DNA from: CAVYXK01 sp963708245
Lineage (GTDB): Bacteria > Pseudomonadota > Alphaproteobacteria > Acetobacterales > Acetobacteraceae
Direction of reading: 5' to 3'
Assembly (NCBI GenBank): GCA_963708245.1
Contig: OY970201.1
Coordinates: forward strand, 8,122,001-8,186,000
Length of the DNA: 64,000 nt
Part shown: positions 1 to 7,954 of the stretch, one piece after another
How positions within the stretch are numbered: position 1 is the stretch's first letter
Layout of the letters: every line of letters begins with the position of its first letter
Translations under genes and position numbers: made by a program
Notes under the pieces: model-generated
What the model was told of the DNA's origin: nothing
The model's database searches: none
What the model saw: the letters and a program-made list of their open reading frames with translations, nothing else

Positions 1-339
1 ATGCGCCGCAGTCGCCATGTGGCCCGCAGCCTGATCGCGAGCCGGTTGATGGCAACGCATGACCATGCGTCAGCACATTGGGCTGGCCTGCATGGCCCAG
101 ACCCGCGACGGCGCCTGGCCGACGACCCACTTCGAGAGGAGATCGCGGCGCTGTTGCGCGTGCTTCGTGCCGGCCCACCCGACGGCGCCACGCCGGCTTG
201 GCAGTTCACCCCGGAAAGCTTTCAGTACCTGATCGATACGCTGGCCGCGCTTGGACTATCGCCATTCCGAATCGAGCGGCTTTATTGGACAGTTAACCCT
301 TACGGTGCCTTCTATAGCGTGCTGAGCGTGGCGGCCTGA
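1..339 (+). CDS. 3' end of a SAM-dependent methyltransferase-like gene (partial)
   Basis: The frame is open at the left edge, so the start shown is only the window edge. The last 112 residues contain a SHDH-like stretch (THDHASAHW), then WQFTPESFQYLIDTLAALGL and a C-terminal aromatic strand (GAFYSVLSV). This pattern is common at the C-terminus of class I methyltransferases found in polysaccharide clusters. The catalytic SAM-binding part lies outside the window, so the assignment rests on the tail alone. Its stop overlaps the start of the following glycosyltransferase (TGATG), implying translational coupling and a shared role in surface glycan modification. Confidence 0.5.
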   Translation: MRRSRHVARSLIASRLMATHDHASAHWAGLHGPDPRRRLADDPLREEIAALLRVLRAGPPDGATPAWQFTPESFQYLIDTLAALGLSPFRIERLYWTVNPYGAFYSVLSVAA

Positions 340-3300
340 TGAACAGGTCGCGCAACGCCCGGCGTTCGGATGGCATCGTGGACGATACGTCGACGAAAAA
401 TCTGCGCATCCTGCTCGACCCGGCGTGGTACCAGGAACGGTATCCCGACGTCTCTGCTTCCGGCATGGACCCCCTGCAGCACTATTTGGAGTTCGGCGCC
501 GCCGAGGGTCGCGATCCCAATTGCTACTTCGACGGCGCTTGGTATCGCGAGCACTACCCCGACGTTGCCCGTTCCGGCATCGATCCGCTGCTGCACTATA
601 TGCAGCACGGCGCGCGTGAACTGCGCCGGCCGCATCCGCGTTTCGACGCGGCGTGGTACGCCGAGCAGCATCTCGAGGCGGCCACGAACCCCTTGGTCTA
701 TCACATGCTATTCGGCCGTCAGCGAGGCTGGCCGACTGAGCGGCCGTTCTGCATCGCCGATTATCTGCCGTCCGAGGATCTGCCGCCGGGCTGCCCGCCC
801 GACCTTGTCGTCGATATCGTTGTTCCCGTTTATCGCGGGATCGCTGAGACACGGCGGTGTCTTTTATCGGTGCTGGCCGATCCCGACCGGCCCCCCGGGC
901 GCGTGATCGTCATCGATGACGCCTCGCCCGCGCCGAAGCTCTCGGCATGGCTCGACGGGCTGAAACAGAGCGGACGCATCCTGCTGATCCGCAACCGTGA
1001 CAACCAAGGCTTTGTCGCTTCGGTCAATGCCGGCATGCAGGCTGCCGGCGCGCACGACGTGGCTCTGCTCAACAGCGACACCGAGGTGCCGCGCGGGTGG
1101 CTGGCCCGGCTGGCCGGCCACGCGTATGCGGTGCCACGGGTCGCCTCGGTCTCGCCGTTCTCTAATAACGCCACGATCTGCAGCTACCCGGCTGTTGCGG
1201 GCGGGCCGCCGCCATTCGGCTTGGCCGTGGATGCTCTGGACGACGCCTGCCGCACCGCCAATGGCGGGCGGCGGGTGGAGGTCCCGACCACTGTCGGGTT
1301 CTGCATGTATATCCGCCGCGCCGCACTGAGGGATGTTGGTCTGTTCGATACCGAGACCTTTGGCCGCGGCTACGGCGAGGAGAACGATTTCTGCCTGCGC
1401 GCCACCAAGCGCGGGTGGCGCCACCTCTTGGCCTGCGACACCTTCGTATATCACGCGGGAAAGGTCAGCTTCCGGGCGGATGCGACCAGTCAGCACGACC
1501 ACAATCAGGCCTTGCTCGCCCGCCGCTGGCCCGACTATAGGCGGATGGTCGAACAGCACGTCCGCCAGGATGAAGCCGGTCCGGCGCGCTTCGCCGTCAC
1601 CTCGACACTGTTCCGTCGAGCCGGTCGCCCGGTGATCCTGCTGGTCTCACATGCCCTGGGCGGCGGGGTGCACCGACATATCAAGGATCTTGTCGAACGG
1701 CTCGGGGCGCGTGCGGATTTCCTGCTGATGGAGTTCACTGCGCGGGGCACCGAGATCTCGGTGCCGGCACTGCCGGGGCACTCGCCGGCCGTGCTGCCAT
1801 CGGAACGGATCGACGACATCGCAACGCTGCTGACTTCCGCCGGCGTCAGCCGGGTACATATCCACCACCTGCTGGGAATGGATGTAGACCTGCGCGGGCT
1901 GATTCAACGGCTAGGCGTACCGTTCGACCTGACCGTGCACGATTATTACGCGCTCTGTCCGCAGGTGAACCTGTTGCCGTGGCTGGACGGGCACTATTGC
2001 GGCGAGCCGGGTCCGGCCGGGTGCAATGCGTGCATTGGCAGTCGGCCGAGCCATGGCGCGCGCGACATTACCTCGTGGCGCCTCCAGCACGCGTGGCTGT
2101 TCCAGGAAGGTGAGCGGGTGCTGTGTCCAAGTGAGGACGTGCGCGCCCGGCTGGTGCGCTATGGCTACGCCGCTCGCGCGGTGGTCGCGCCGCACCAGCC
2201 AGTTGCAGCCGGCGTGTGGCCGCTCGCCCGGCCGCGTCTCGCGCGCGGTGAGAAGTTGCGGGTGACACTGATCGGCGTGCTGGCGCAGCAGAAGGGTGCG
2301 GCAACGGTGGCGGCCGTGGTCGAGGCGGCTGATCCCGCAGCGTTCTGCTTTCACCTGATCGGCTACCCAGAGCAGGAGCTGCCGGCATTTCTGCGCCGTC
2401 GGCTCAAGGTCACCGGCGAGTACCGCGAAGCCGAGCTGCCGGGTTTGCTCGCCAGGACGAACCCGCATGTGGCGTGGTTTCCGGCGCAATGGCCGGAGAC
2501 CTACAGCTTCACGCTGAGCGCGGCGATCGAGGCGGGGTTGCCAATCGTCGCCAGCCGCATCGGCGCATTCCCCGAGCGGCTGGAGGGTCGGCCGAACACG
2601 TGGCTGGTGGATCCTGCCGCGTCGAGCAGCCAGTGGCTGGATGCTTTCGCCGCGGCACGGCAGGCGTTGCAGAACCGAGCCAAGCCGACCTCAGTGGCGC
2701 GTGCCGCGGCGGCGGATTTCTACGCCGACGAGTATCTGCGCCCGGCCCCGTTGCGGCGCGTTCCCGGAACCGTCGACCTCCGACGCCCCGGCCGCACCAG
2801 CGTTGTCGTGGTCCCCGAGCGGTTCAGCACGGGTCCGCCGACGCCGTGCGCGTACATCAGGCTGTTGCAGCCGTTCGATCACCTGGCCGGTCCCGCCGGG
2901 CTCGATATCGTGCTGGCCGATGCAGCCGAGGCAACGCGCTATCGGGCCGACGTCATCGTCACCCAGCGGCATGCGGTGGATAGCCTCGCTGCCTCCGAGG
3001 CGTTGGACCGGCACTGCCGCGAACACGACATCGCGCTGCTGTATGATCTGGACGACGATCTGCTGGACATCCCGCGCGAACATCCGGATGCGAACGAGCT
3101 TCGTCCACGGGCGCGCGTGGCCGAACGGCTGATTCGCGCCGCCAGCGCTGTGTGGGTCTCAACGCATCGGCTGAAGGAGCGGCTCGCGCGGATGGGGGTC
3201 GGTGCCGCGGTGGTGCCCAATGCGCTCGACGAGCGGCTGTGGGCTGAACCACCGATGATACGGGCCACGCGTGCGGGGCCGGTCCGTATCCTGTTCATGG

Positions 3301-4073
3301 GCACGGCAACTCATGACGCGGATTTCGCGCTGGTCGAGTCTGCGCTCGCCCGGCTGTATCAGGCGTTCCCTGGTCGTATCAGCTTTGAGCTGATCGGCGT
3401 CAGCACGCGGCGCGATTTGCCCGAATGGGTCCATCGCGTGCCCCTGGCGATCAGCGGTAATCTGTCCTACCCGGGCTTCGTGAATTGGATGGCGCAGCAA
3501 CCATCCTGGGACATCGGGATCGCCCCGCTGGCGGACACGCCGTTCAACCGCGGCAAGTCTGCGATCAAGGCGATGGATTATGCCGCGCTCGGGCTTGCGA
3601 TTGCGGCGTCCGATGTGGCCGCCTATGGCGAGACGCTGACTGATGGCGTGACTGCTCTGCTGGTCGCGAATACTGAGGCCACCTGGTTCGATGCGCTCAG
3701 CCGCTTGGTGCGCGATCCGGCGCTGCGTCTTGGGCTGGCGCGGGGTGCGCGGGCGGCTTTTGCGGAACGATGGACCTTGGTCGCGCAGACCGAACTGCGA
3801 CAGGCGGCATGGAGGGAGGTCGTTGGCAGCAAGCCGGTGCACCGGCAGGGGACGCCCGAGGTTCATCGCGGCAATGGGAACGGCAACGGCAAAGCAGGCA
3901 ACGGCCAAGCGGCGACGACAAAGCGCCCTGCCCTGCTCACCGGTGCTGGCGCGGCACGTGCGCGAGTGGTCAGTTCACAGGCCGCGCACCTGACGGGGCG
4001 GGTGGCGCCCGGTTCTCTTCGGTCCACATCCGCCCCCCGAATCCGAGCTTCGGGAACGGGAAGTCACAACTAA
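339..4073 (+). CDS. large multidomain glycosyltransferase (GT2 + two GT4-like domains)
   Basis: A 1244-residue protein. Residues about 25-130 hold three imperfect repeats of the W-Y-x3-Y-P-D-V-x3-G-x2-P-L-x-H-Y type, found at the N-terminus of some large bacterial glycosyltransferases. A GT2 (GT-A) domain follows at about 158-400, with VDIVVPVYRG, VIDDASP and the nucleotide-sugar/metal motif NSDT near residue 245. Two GT-B (GT4-like) regions follow at about 430-800 and 830-1160. The last 80 residues are low complexity (GNGNGNGKAGNGQ) and probably disordered. No signal peptide or membrane segment is evident, so it likely acts on the cytoplasmic face, assembling a lipopolysaccharide or capsule glycan. 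The start overlaps the upstream stop by one base. Substrate and linkage cannot be read from sequence. Confidence 0.85.
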   Translation: MNRSRNARRSDGIVDDTSTKNLRILLDPAWYQERYPDVSASGMDPLQHYLEFGAAEGRDPNCYFDGAWYREHYPDVARSGIDPLLHYMQHGARELRRPHPRFDAAWYAEQHLEAATNPLVYHMLFGRQRGWPTERPFCIADYLPSEDLPPGCPPDLVVDIVVPVYRGIAETRRCLLSVLADPDRPPGRVIVIDDASPAPKLSAWLDGLKQSGRILLIRNRDNQGFVASVNAGMQAAGAHDVALLNSDTEVPRGWLARLAGHAYAVPRVASVSPFSNNATICSYPAVAGGPPPFGLAVDALDDACRTANGGRRVEVPTTVGFCMYIRRAALRDVGLFDTETFGRGYGEENDFCLRATKRGWRHLLACDTFVYHAGKVSFRADATSQHDHNQALLARRWPDYRRMVEQHVRQDEAGPARFAVTSTLFRRAGRPVILLVSHALGGGVHRHIKDLVERLGARADFLLMEFTARGTEISVPALPGHSPAVLPSERIDDIATLLTSAGVSRVHIHHLLGMDVDLRGLIQRLGVPFDLTVHDYYALCPQVNLLPWLDGHYCGEPGPAGCNACIGSRPSHGARDITSWRLQHAWLFQEGERVLCPSEDVRARLVRYGYAARAVVAPHQPVAAGVWPLARPRLARGEKLRVTLIGVLAQQKGAATVAAVVEAADPAAFCFHLIGYPEQELPAFLRRRLKVTGEYREAELPGLLARTNPHVAWFPAQWPETYSFTLSAAIEAGLPIVASRIGAFPERLEGRPNTWLVDPAASSSQWLDAFAAARQALQNRAKPTSVARAAAADFYADEYLRPAPLRRVPGTVDLRRPGRTSVVVVPERFSTGPPTPCAYIRLLQPFDHLAGPAGLDIVLADAAEATRYRADVIVTQRHAVDSLAASEALDRHCREHDIALLYDLDDDLLDIPREHPDANELRPRARVAERLIRAASAVWVSTHRLKERLARMGVGAAVVPNALDERLWAEPPMIRATRAGPVRILFMGTATHDADFALVESALARLYQAFPGRISFELIGVSTRRDLPEWVHRVPLAISGNLSYPGFVNWMAQQPSWDIGIAPLADTPFNRGKSAIKAMDYAALGLAIAASDVAAYGETLTDGVTALLVANTEATWFDALSRLVRDPALRLGLARGARAAFAERWTLVAQTELRQAAWREVVGSKPVHRQGTPEVHRGNGNGNGKAGNGQAATTKRPALLTGAGAARARVVSSQAAHLTGRVAPGSLRSTSAPRIRASGTGSHN

Positions 4074-4257
4074 TTTCAACGGCGTCGCCTTACTTACCGA
4101 CTACTGAGTAATTAACACGCGCCCTCCGACTCTCGCTCTCACTCACGGTGGTACGAGCGAGGGAGGAGGATCTGAGCTTGGGCGCTTTCCTGCTGCGAAT
4201 TTCTTGACTTTTTGAAAATGCTGCCACCAACTTGGCTAAGCAAGGACGCTATTCTCC

Positions 4258-4470
4258 CTAGAACAGGAACAAGCCCACGTCGCCCGGCATACCACCCGGA
4301 AAATCGAGTACGCGCACCGCAAGGTGCAACCCGCGAGGGCTTAGTTCATCGCGCCAACGAGCATAGAGCTCTGCCGCCTCACCCCGAAGGGTCTTCGGCC
4401 AAATGGTATTTGGCGGATTGTCGATTGCGCGCGCGCATCCCGGCTCGACCCGACGATGCGTTAACGTTCT
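4258..4470 (-). pseudogene. gene remnant, C-terminal piece of an unrecognised protein
   Basis: On the minus strand an open frame reads protein-like (IWPKTLRGEAAELYARWRDE, then LHLAVRVLDFPGG) and ends with a stop at 4258-4260. There is no plausible start codon, and an in-frame stop lies just upstream at 4471-4473. Composition resembles real coding sequence, but the piece is too short and startless to be a working gene. I do not recognise the family. It lies in a 400-base gap that otherwise shows only a weak hairpin (about 4132-4168) after the glycosyltransferase. Confidence 0.3.
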
Positions 4471-4477
4471 TCATAGA

Positions 4478-4651
4478 TCACGGCCGGCTAACATGGATGC
4501 CGCCACCAAGGAGCCAGAACACCACCAAAACAATCAAGATTAGGCCAAGAACGCCGCCGAGCCCAGCCCCGCCATAGCGATTGTAACCATAGTAGCCACC
4601 GCCGCCGCCCAGCAGCAGAATCACAATTACGATAATAAGGATCGTGCCCAT
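4478..4651 (-). CDS. DUF3309-type small membrane protein
   Basis: Encodes 57 residues: a start MGTILIIVIVILLLGGGGG, a Tyr/Gly-rich linker (YYGYNRYGG), a second hydrophobic stretch (VLGLILIVLVVFWLLGG) and a short polar tail. This two-segment, glycine-rich layout is that of DUF3309 proteins, tiny inner-membrane proteins common in alphaproteobacteria, of unknown function. An AGGAG ribosome-binding site lies 7 bases before the ATG. The bases just upstream still carry the tail of a PRC-barrel gene (codons YAK-stop). The same sequence precedes a broken copy of this start at 6843, evidence of a local duplication (see findings). Confidence 0.75.
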   Translation of the reverse strand: MGTILIIVIVILLLGGGGGYYGYNRYGGAGLGGVLGLILIVLVVFWLLGGGIHVSRP

Positions 4652-4756
4652 TACTCACTCCTACTTGGCGTACCCCGCCCGCCTGGGTCGGCCATATGCT
4701 CGCCGATTCGCTTGCACCATGCGCCACCAGCCTCCCGCCTTCGACGGGCTGTGGTC

Positions 4757-4939
4757 CTATTTCTTCACTGCGTCTCTGAGCGTGTCTTTGAGACCGCCGA
4801 CGGCATTCTGAATCTTGCCTTCGGCCTGCTCAGCCTTTCCTTCGGTTTGCAGCTTTGTATCACCTACCGCTTTGCCGACAGCCTCTTTGATTGAGCCCTT
4901 GATCTCTTTCGCCGACCCGGCGATCCGGTCCTTGTCCAC
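4757..4939 (-). CDS. CsbD family stress-response protein (copy 1)
   Basis: A 60-residue hydrophilic protein starting VDKDRIAGSAKEIKGSIKEA, with the repeated amphipathic K-x-Q/T-E-G-K-A pattern of the CsbD family. These are small general-stress proteins predicted to form a four-helix bundle; molecular role unknown. I chose the GTG at 4937-4939 because it aligns with the start of copy 2 at 7905 and has GGAGAC 6 bases upstream. A longer frame from a GTG at 4963 would add eight residues. Nearly identical to copy 2, differing mainly at Thr/Ala, Glu/Asp and Val/Met positions. Confidence 0.85.
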   Translation of the reverse strand: MDKDRIAGSAKEIKGSIKEAVGKAVGDTKLQTEGKAEQAEGKIQNAVGGLKDTLRDAVKK

Positions 4940-5031
4940 GATACTGTCTCCAAATTTTCCCACACATGTGAGGGCTTGCCTATTGGGCAGGCGAGTTTAT
5001 CGCAAGAGACGCACTGTCTCCCGCCGCTCGC

Positions 5032-5193
5032 CTACATCCCGGACTTGACCTTCTCGGCGGAATTCGTCACCGCATGGCCGGCGGCGCTCACATCCTGGCC
5101 CACGCCAGCCGTTGTATTGCAGGCGTTCAACGCGGCGGTCGCACCTGAGAGCAGGACAAGGTTGAGAAGGATCATTGCAAGGCTTCTGCGCAT
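5032..5193 (-). CDS. entericidin A/B family lipoprotein
   Basis: A 53-residue lipoprotein. MRRSLAMILLNLVLLSGATA is the signal peptide, ALNAC the lipobox, and the mature part NTTAGVGQDVSAAGHAVTNS ends in AEKVKSGM, matching the entericidin signature of a Cys-Asn-Thr start and a GxDV/AxGxA core. Entericidins are small envelope lipoproteins linked to stress and cell lysis in enterobacteria; their role in alphaproteobacteria is not settled. A GGAAGGGAG ribosome-binding site precedes the ATG. An FNR-type box lies about 95 bases upstream, suggesting oxygen-dependent expression. Confidence 0.85.
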   Translation of the reverse strand: MRRSLAMILLNLVLLSGATAALNACNTTAGVGQDVSAAGHAVTNSAEKVKSGM

Positions 5194-5286
5194 CGGAAAC
5201 TCCCTTCCGCTTCGACTGGTTGGCGGGACCTGCTTACGACTTAGACGGGCGTGGATTATTAATAATCAGGGTCTCAAAACCGCGCG

Positions 5287-5300
5287 TTGATCTGGATCAA
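5287..5300. promoter_or_regulatory. FNR/FixK-type binding site upstream of the entericidin gene
   Basis: TTGATCTGGATCAA is a perfect match to the FNR-family dyad TTGAT-N4-ATCAA. It lies 94 bases upstream of the entericidin start, within the usual distance for control by an FNR, FnrL or FixK protein. The identical 14-mer occurs upstream of csbD copy 2 at 7960-7973. Confidence 0.65.
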
Positions 5301-5399
5301 GAGCGCGATAAAAACTTCAACCAAGTCGAGCACGGAATCGTGATCGCTGTCAATGCCATTAGGCTTTTGACGATCAGTAAGGGTCGCCGGCAGCATCTG

Positions 5400-5690
5400 T
5401 GCGGAAATTTACGGTAGTGGGACCGCCGAGGCGGCGCTTACCGCAAGATTTACTGTGACACCGGCTGATTAGACGGTCCGCTTGCGTGAGCGCCTCGTAG
5501 AGCGTCGAGCGCCCGATACCTACCTGGAATGCCGCTTTGGTTGACGACAGCCAGCGTCGACCAGGGCAAAGGCAGCCTCCAGCTTCTCCCGGTCCAAAAG
5601 TTTGGGACCCGGGAGTCTGCCATTTGGCGGCAGCCGCGGCAAAACCATCCCGCGTGCGCTCGGCGATGAGTCGCCGCTCGAAGTGCGCGG
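5400..5690 (-). pseudogene. serine recombinase (Tn3-type resolvase) C-terminal remnant
   Basis: Reading the minus strand across two frame changes gives FERRLIAERTRDGFAAAAA, then NGRLPGPKLLDREKLEAAFA, then LSSTKAAFQVGIGRSTLYEA. These are the end of the catalytic domain, the linker and the helix-turn-helix of a Tn3-family resolvase/invertase. The N-terminal catalytic serine region is missing. Frame changes lie near 5625 and 5550. It faces away from a Tn3 transposase relic immediately to the right, the usual divergent tnpR/tnpA layout. Confidence 0.7.
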
Positions 5691-5713
5691 TATGCGGTGC
5701 ACCGCATACCGCG
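5686..5713. repeat. perfect 28-bp palindrome between resolvase and transposase relics
   Basis: The 28 bases centred on GTGCAC at 5697-5702 read identically on both strands with no spacer. The palindrome sits in the gap between divergent tnpR and tnpA remnants, where a res/control region would lie in a Tn3-family transposon. A perfect spacerless palindrome is not a standard res site, so it may instead mark a rearrangement joint or a regulator site. Confidence 0.6.
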
Positions 5714-5811
5714 GATGCCTTATCCCGGACCGTTGGCCTGTATCAGAGGGGCGTGCATGAACCCACGACGCCGTCCAGGCCTTCACGCACCAGCGGTGCC
5801 AGCCTTGGAGA

Positions 5812-6220
5812 CGATGATGTTCGGGACTGGTCCCTCTCTGCCGAGGACGCTACAGAGGTGATGCGCGCACGCGGCACTGAGCACCGGCTGCGTTTCGCCG
5901 TTTAGCTCTGCGCATTGCGGACAGGTCGATCCGTTTCCGACTATCCAGCGAGTGCCGATCGAGGCAGTCAGCTATCTTGCACGGCAGCTTGGGTTGACGC
6001 CTGTGCTGTTCCTCTCCGAAACCGAATGGCCAACTGAGACAGCCCAGGCAGCGCGCATCCGCCAGCACCTCAGCTCAGGTATCACGAGTTTGATGCTGAT
6101 TCTGAGCGGCGGCTGCGTGACCGTCTGCTGGAAGCGGCAAATGGAAGGCGCCACGCCGACACAATTGCTGACTAATGCAGGGGATCTGCAGCGATCTCGG
6201 GTGGCTCGCGTCTGGCAAAG
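5812..6220 (+). pseudogene. Tn3 family transposase N-terminal (DUF4158) remnant
   Basis: The plus strand reads DWSLSAEDATEVMRARGTEH then LRFAV-stop-LCALR, then in other frames AVSYLARQLGLTPVLFLSET and FDADSERRLRDRLLEAA, ending near MEGATPTQLLTNAGDL. This is the N-terminal DUF4158 region of a Tn3-family TnpA, which specifically contains L-x-D-E-D-L-x-x-I/V and R-x-x-H-R-L-x-F-A-V-Q-L-C motifs. It carries a nonsense codon and several frameshifts, and the catalytic C-terminal 700 residues are absent. Clearly dead. Confidence 0.75.
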
Positions 6221-6318
6221 CGGCTGGGGACTCTGGCTTGGCGCCTGATGCGTCGACGTTTCCCTATCGAAGGTTTAAATCATCCCGTCCGGACGACAAC
6301 TTCTTTGGCGCCAGGGGA

Positions 6319-6795
6319 TCACCGTTGGCTGCACTGGAACGTGACGGTTCTGGTCCCGTCCGCGTTTGTTACGATATTGGAAGTCACCTGCTGAGACCCG
6401 TTGTTCATGCAATAAGCCTGAGCATTCCGCAACTCGTCCAGCAGCTCTTGGTCGGACCGATAGTTGTAGGTGAGATTGGGATTATACTGCGGCGGCGAGG
6501 CCATTGGCGTCGTGTTCTGCACACATGCGAAAACGACGATCTTGCTGCCATCCTGATCGTTTGCGAAACTCGTCGGTTGTGGAACGGCTCGATATTGATT
6601 GCAGTATGTCCCCGCGCTCTGATTCACCTGAAGCAATTCCTGGTCGTTGTGATATTTGTAGGTGACAGTCGGATTGCTCGCCTGCACCTGCTGCGGTGAC
6701 GTGTACTGTGGTGCGCAGGAGGCCACGATCAGGCCTGCCAGCGCAGCGGCCGCCCGAAAGTTCACGTCCAGAAGACGGGAAGAATTGGCAATCAT
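6319..6795 (-). CDS. secreted lipoprotein with two tandem internal repeats, function unknown
   Basis: A 158-residue protein with a signal peptide ending in the lipobox IVASC at about residue 27. The mature part has two tandem repeats of about 50 residues, each running N-P-x-(V/L)-T-Y-x-Y-x-x-D-Q-E-L-L, a conserved Tyr-Cys, then a strand ending in F-x-C. Each repeat keeps two cysteines, so each could form one disulfide in the periplasm. I do not recognise the family. The gene follows a PRC-barrel gene on the same strand; about 60 bases between them contain relic sequence of a lost DUF3309 start. Confidence 0.65.
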   Translation of the reverse strand: MIANSSRLLDVNFRAAAALAGLIVASCAPQYTSPQQVQASNPTVTYKYHNDQELLQVNQSAGTYCNQYRAVPQPTSFANDQDGSKIVVFACVQNTTPMASPPQYNPNLTYNYRSDQELLDELRNAQAYCMNNGSQQVTSNIVTNADGTRTVTFQCSQR

Positions 6796-6855
6796 TTGCA
6801 GGGTTCTCCTTCAACTTTGCATACTGACCCAAACTCACGTGCCCATAACTCACCC

Positions 6856-7254
6856 CTACTTGGCGTACTCGAATTCGGGAAGCATCTTGAGTGAATCCCT
6901 TGTGGCACCCGGCAGGACCATGTTCTTATCGCCGGCCTTCATTGCGTCGTACGGCACAACTACCAGCCTCGTGCCCATGCCGAGAAAGCCGCCGACCGAC
7001 AGCACGGCGTAAGGCACCTTGTCGCTGGGGGTCACGATCAGGTCGTCGATCGTGCCAACCGTTTCGCCCGCCTCGTTAACCACCGTGGCACCGAGCACCT
7101 TGGATACCCGAAATCCGGTGGCGAGCGTTTGTGGGTCCACCTTCATCAGGGTGATGGTCTGGGGCGTGCCCTGGGCAAGCACAGGCGGGGCGGCCAGCAC
7201 GGCCGCCGCGATGATCGCTGCACCAACGAGAAAGATGATCTTGTACATGATCAT
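6856..7254 (-). CDS. secreted PRC-barrel domain protein
   Basis: A 132-residue protein with an N-terminal signal peptide (about residues 1-27, ending PPVLAQG) and a single PRC-barrel domain: G-F-R-V-S-K-V-L-G, then NEAGETVGTIDDLIVTPSDK, then YAVLSVGGFLGMG and VVVPYDA. PRC-barrels are beta-barrel adaptor domains found in photosynthetic reaction centre H subunit, RimM and many small periplasmic proteins. This stand-alone exported type is common in Rhizobiales and Acetobacteraceae and has no known activity. It ends EYAK-stop, a tail that also survives upstream of the DUF3309 gene at 4651. Confidence 0.8.
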   Translation of the reverse strand: MIMYKIIFLVGAAIIAAAVLAAPPVLAQGTPQTITLMKVDPQTLATGFRVSKVLGATVVNEAGETVGTIDDLIVTPSDKVPYAVLSVGGFLGMGTRLVVVPYDAMKAGDKNMVLPGATRDSLKMLPEFEYAK

Positions 7255-7332
7255 ACCCTTGTCAGGTCAGTGCCTTACCGCCGGCCGTTACCGGATGGCC
7301 CTGTTGGCGCAGGGTCATCGCCAGCGGGGTTT

Positions 7333-7566
7333 TCACTTCTTTGCCCTGCCCCCATGCTGCTCAGCATGCTGTTTCGCGGCCTCCTCGGCGTGATGCTCCG
7401 CATGCACCTCGTGGCCCTGTGCCACGACCGCGTGATGCGCCGCCTTCTCAACCGAGCCCGCCTCATGGTGCTTGGCAGCCTCGCGATGATGCTCGGCCGC
7501 CTTCTCATGATGCTCGGCTGCCTGGACGTGGTGTTCGGCAACCTTGGATTTCGTGGTAACTGACAT
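7333..7566 (-). CDS. histidine-rich small protein with AEHH repeats
   Basis: A 77-residue soluble protein made largely of a degenerate helical repeat: VAEHHVQAAEHHEKAAEHHR, REAAKHH, AEHHAEEAAKQHAEQH. Start chosen at the ATG preceded by AAGGAGGAGGAG; a longer frame to the right has no coding character. The pattern (Ala/Glu/His every 7-8 residues, about 20 percent His) predicts one long amphipathic helix that could bind divalent metals, but no enzyme or transport motif is present. Such short 'AEHH' proteins occur near CsbD-type genes and are otherwise uncharacterised. Confidence 0.65.
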   Translation of the reverse strand: MSVTTKSKVAEHHVQAAEHHEKAAEHHREAAKHHEAGSVEKAAHHAVVAQGHEVHAEHHAEEAAKQHAEQHGGRAKK

Positions 7567-7590
7567 GGCTGTGCTCCTCCTCCTTCTACC

Positions 7591-7612
7591 CCGCCCGCCT
7601 GGGCGGTTTTTT
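7591..7612 (+). terminator. intrinsic terminator-like hairpin on the plus strand
   Basis: CCGCCC-GCCT-GGGCGG followed by six T residues is a classic rho-independent terminator reading rightward. The flanking genes are all on the minus strand, so it has no obvious plus-strand client. It could stop antisense transcription into csbD copy 2. The hairpin lacks its T-tract in the duplicated segment near 4675. Confidence 0.5.
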
Positions 7613-7716
7613 ATATCCCTCATCACGCGTGGCAATTGGTTCGCTATCGGCCATATGTCCGCCGATTCGCTTGCACCATGCGCCACCAGCCTCCCGCCTT
7701 CGGACGGGCCGTGGTC

Positions 7717-7905
7717 CTATTTCTTCATTGCGTCCCTGAGCGTGTCTTTAAGACCGCCGACGGCATTCTGAATCTTGCCTTCGGCCTGATCGGCCTTTCC
7801 TTCGGTTTGCAGCTTTGCATCACCTACCGCTTTGCCGACGGCCTCTTTGATTGAGCCCTTGATCTCTTTCGCCGACCCGGCGATCCGGTCCTTGTCCACT
7901 GTCAT
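7717..7905 (-). CDS. CsbD family stress-response protein (copy 2)
   Basis: 62 residues, starting MTVDKDRIAGSAKEIKGSIK and ending TLRDAMKK; a CsbD-type hydrophilic stress protein almost identical to copy 1. The ATG at 7903-7905 has GGAGAC upstream. Unlike copy 1, an FNR-type dyad lies about 50 bases upstream at 7960, so this copy may respond to oxygen limitation. Sequence identity to copy 1 extends about 70 bases past the stop codon, showing a recent segmental duplication rather than old paralogy. Confidence 0.85.
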   Translation of the reverse strand: MTVDKDRIAGSAKEIKGSIKEAVGKAVGDAKLQTEGKADQAEGKIQNAVGGLKDTLRDAMKK

Positions 7906-7954
7906 TGTCAGTCTCCAAACTGCCAAAAATGCACGGTCCTCCCGCAGCTTAGTT

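Noticed and set aside
4212..4577. 121-codon plus-strand frame
   Set aside because: Overlaps antisense to the DUF3309 gene and the remnant at 4258-4470; low-complexity Pro/Arg translation.
4690..4760. Terminator after csbD copy 1 (CCCGCCTTCGACGGG-type)
   Set aside because: Pairing is imperfect in both csbD copies and there is no T-tract on the minus strand.
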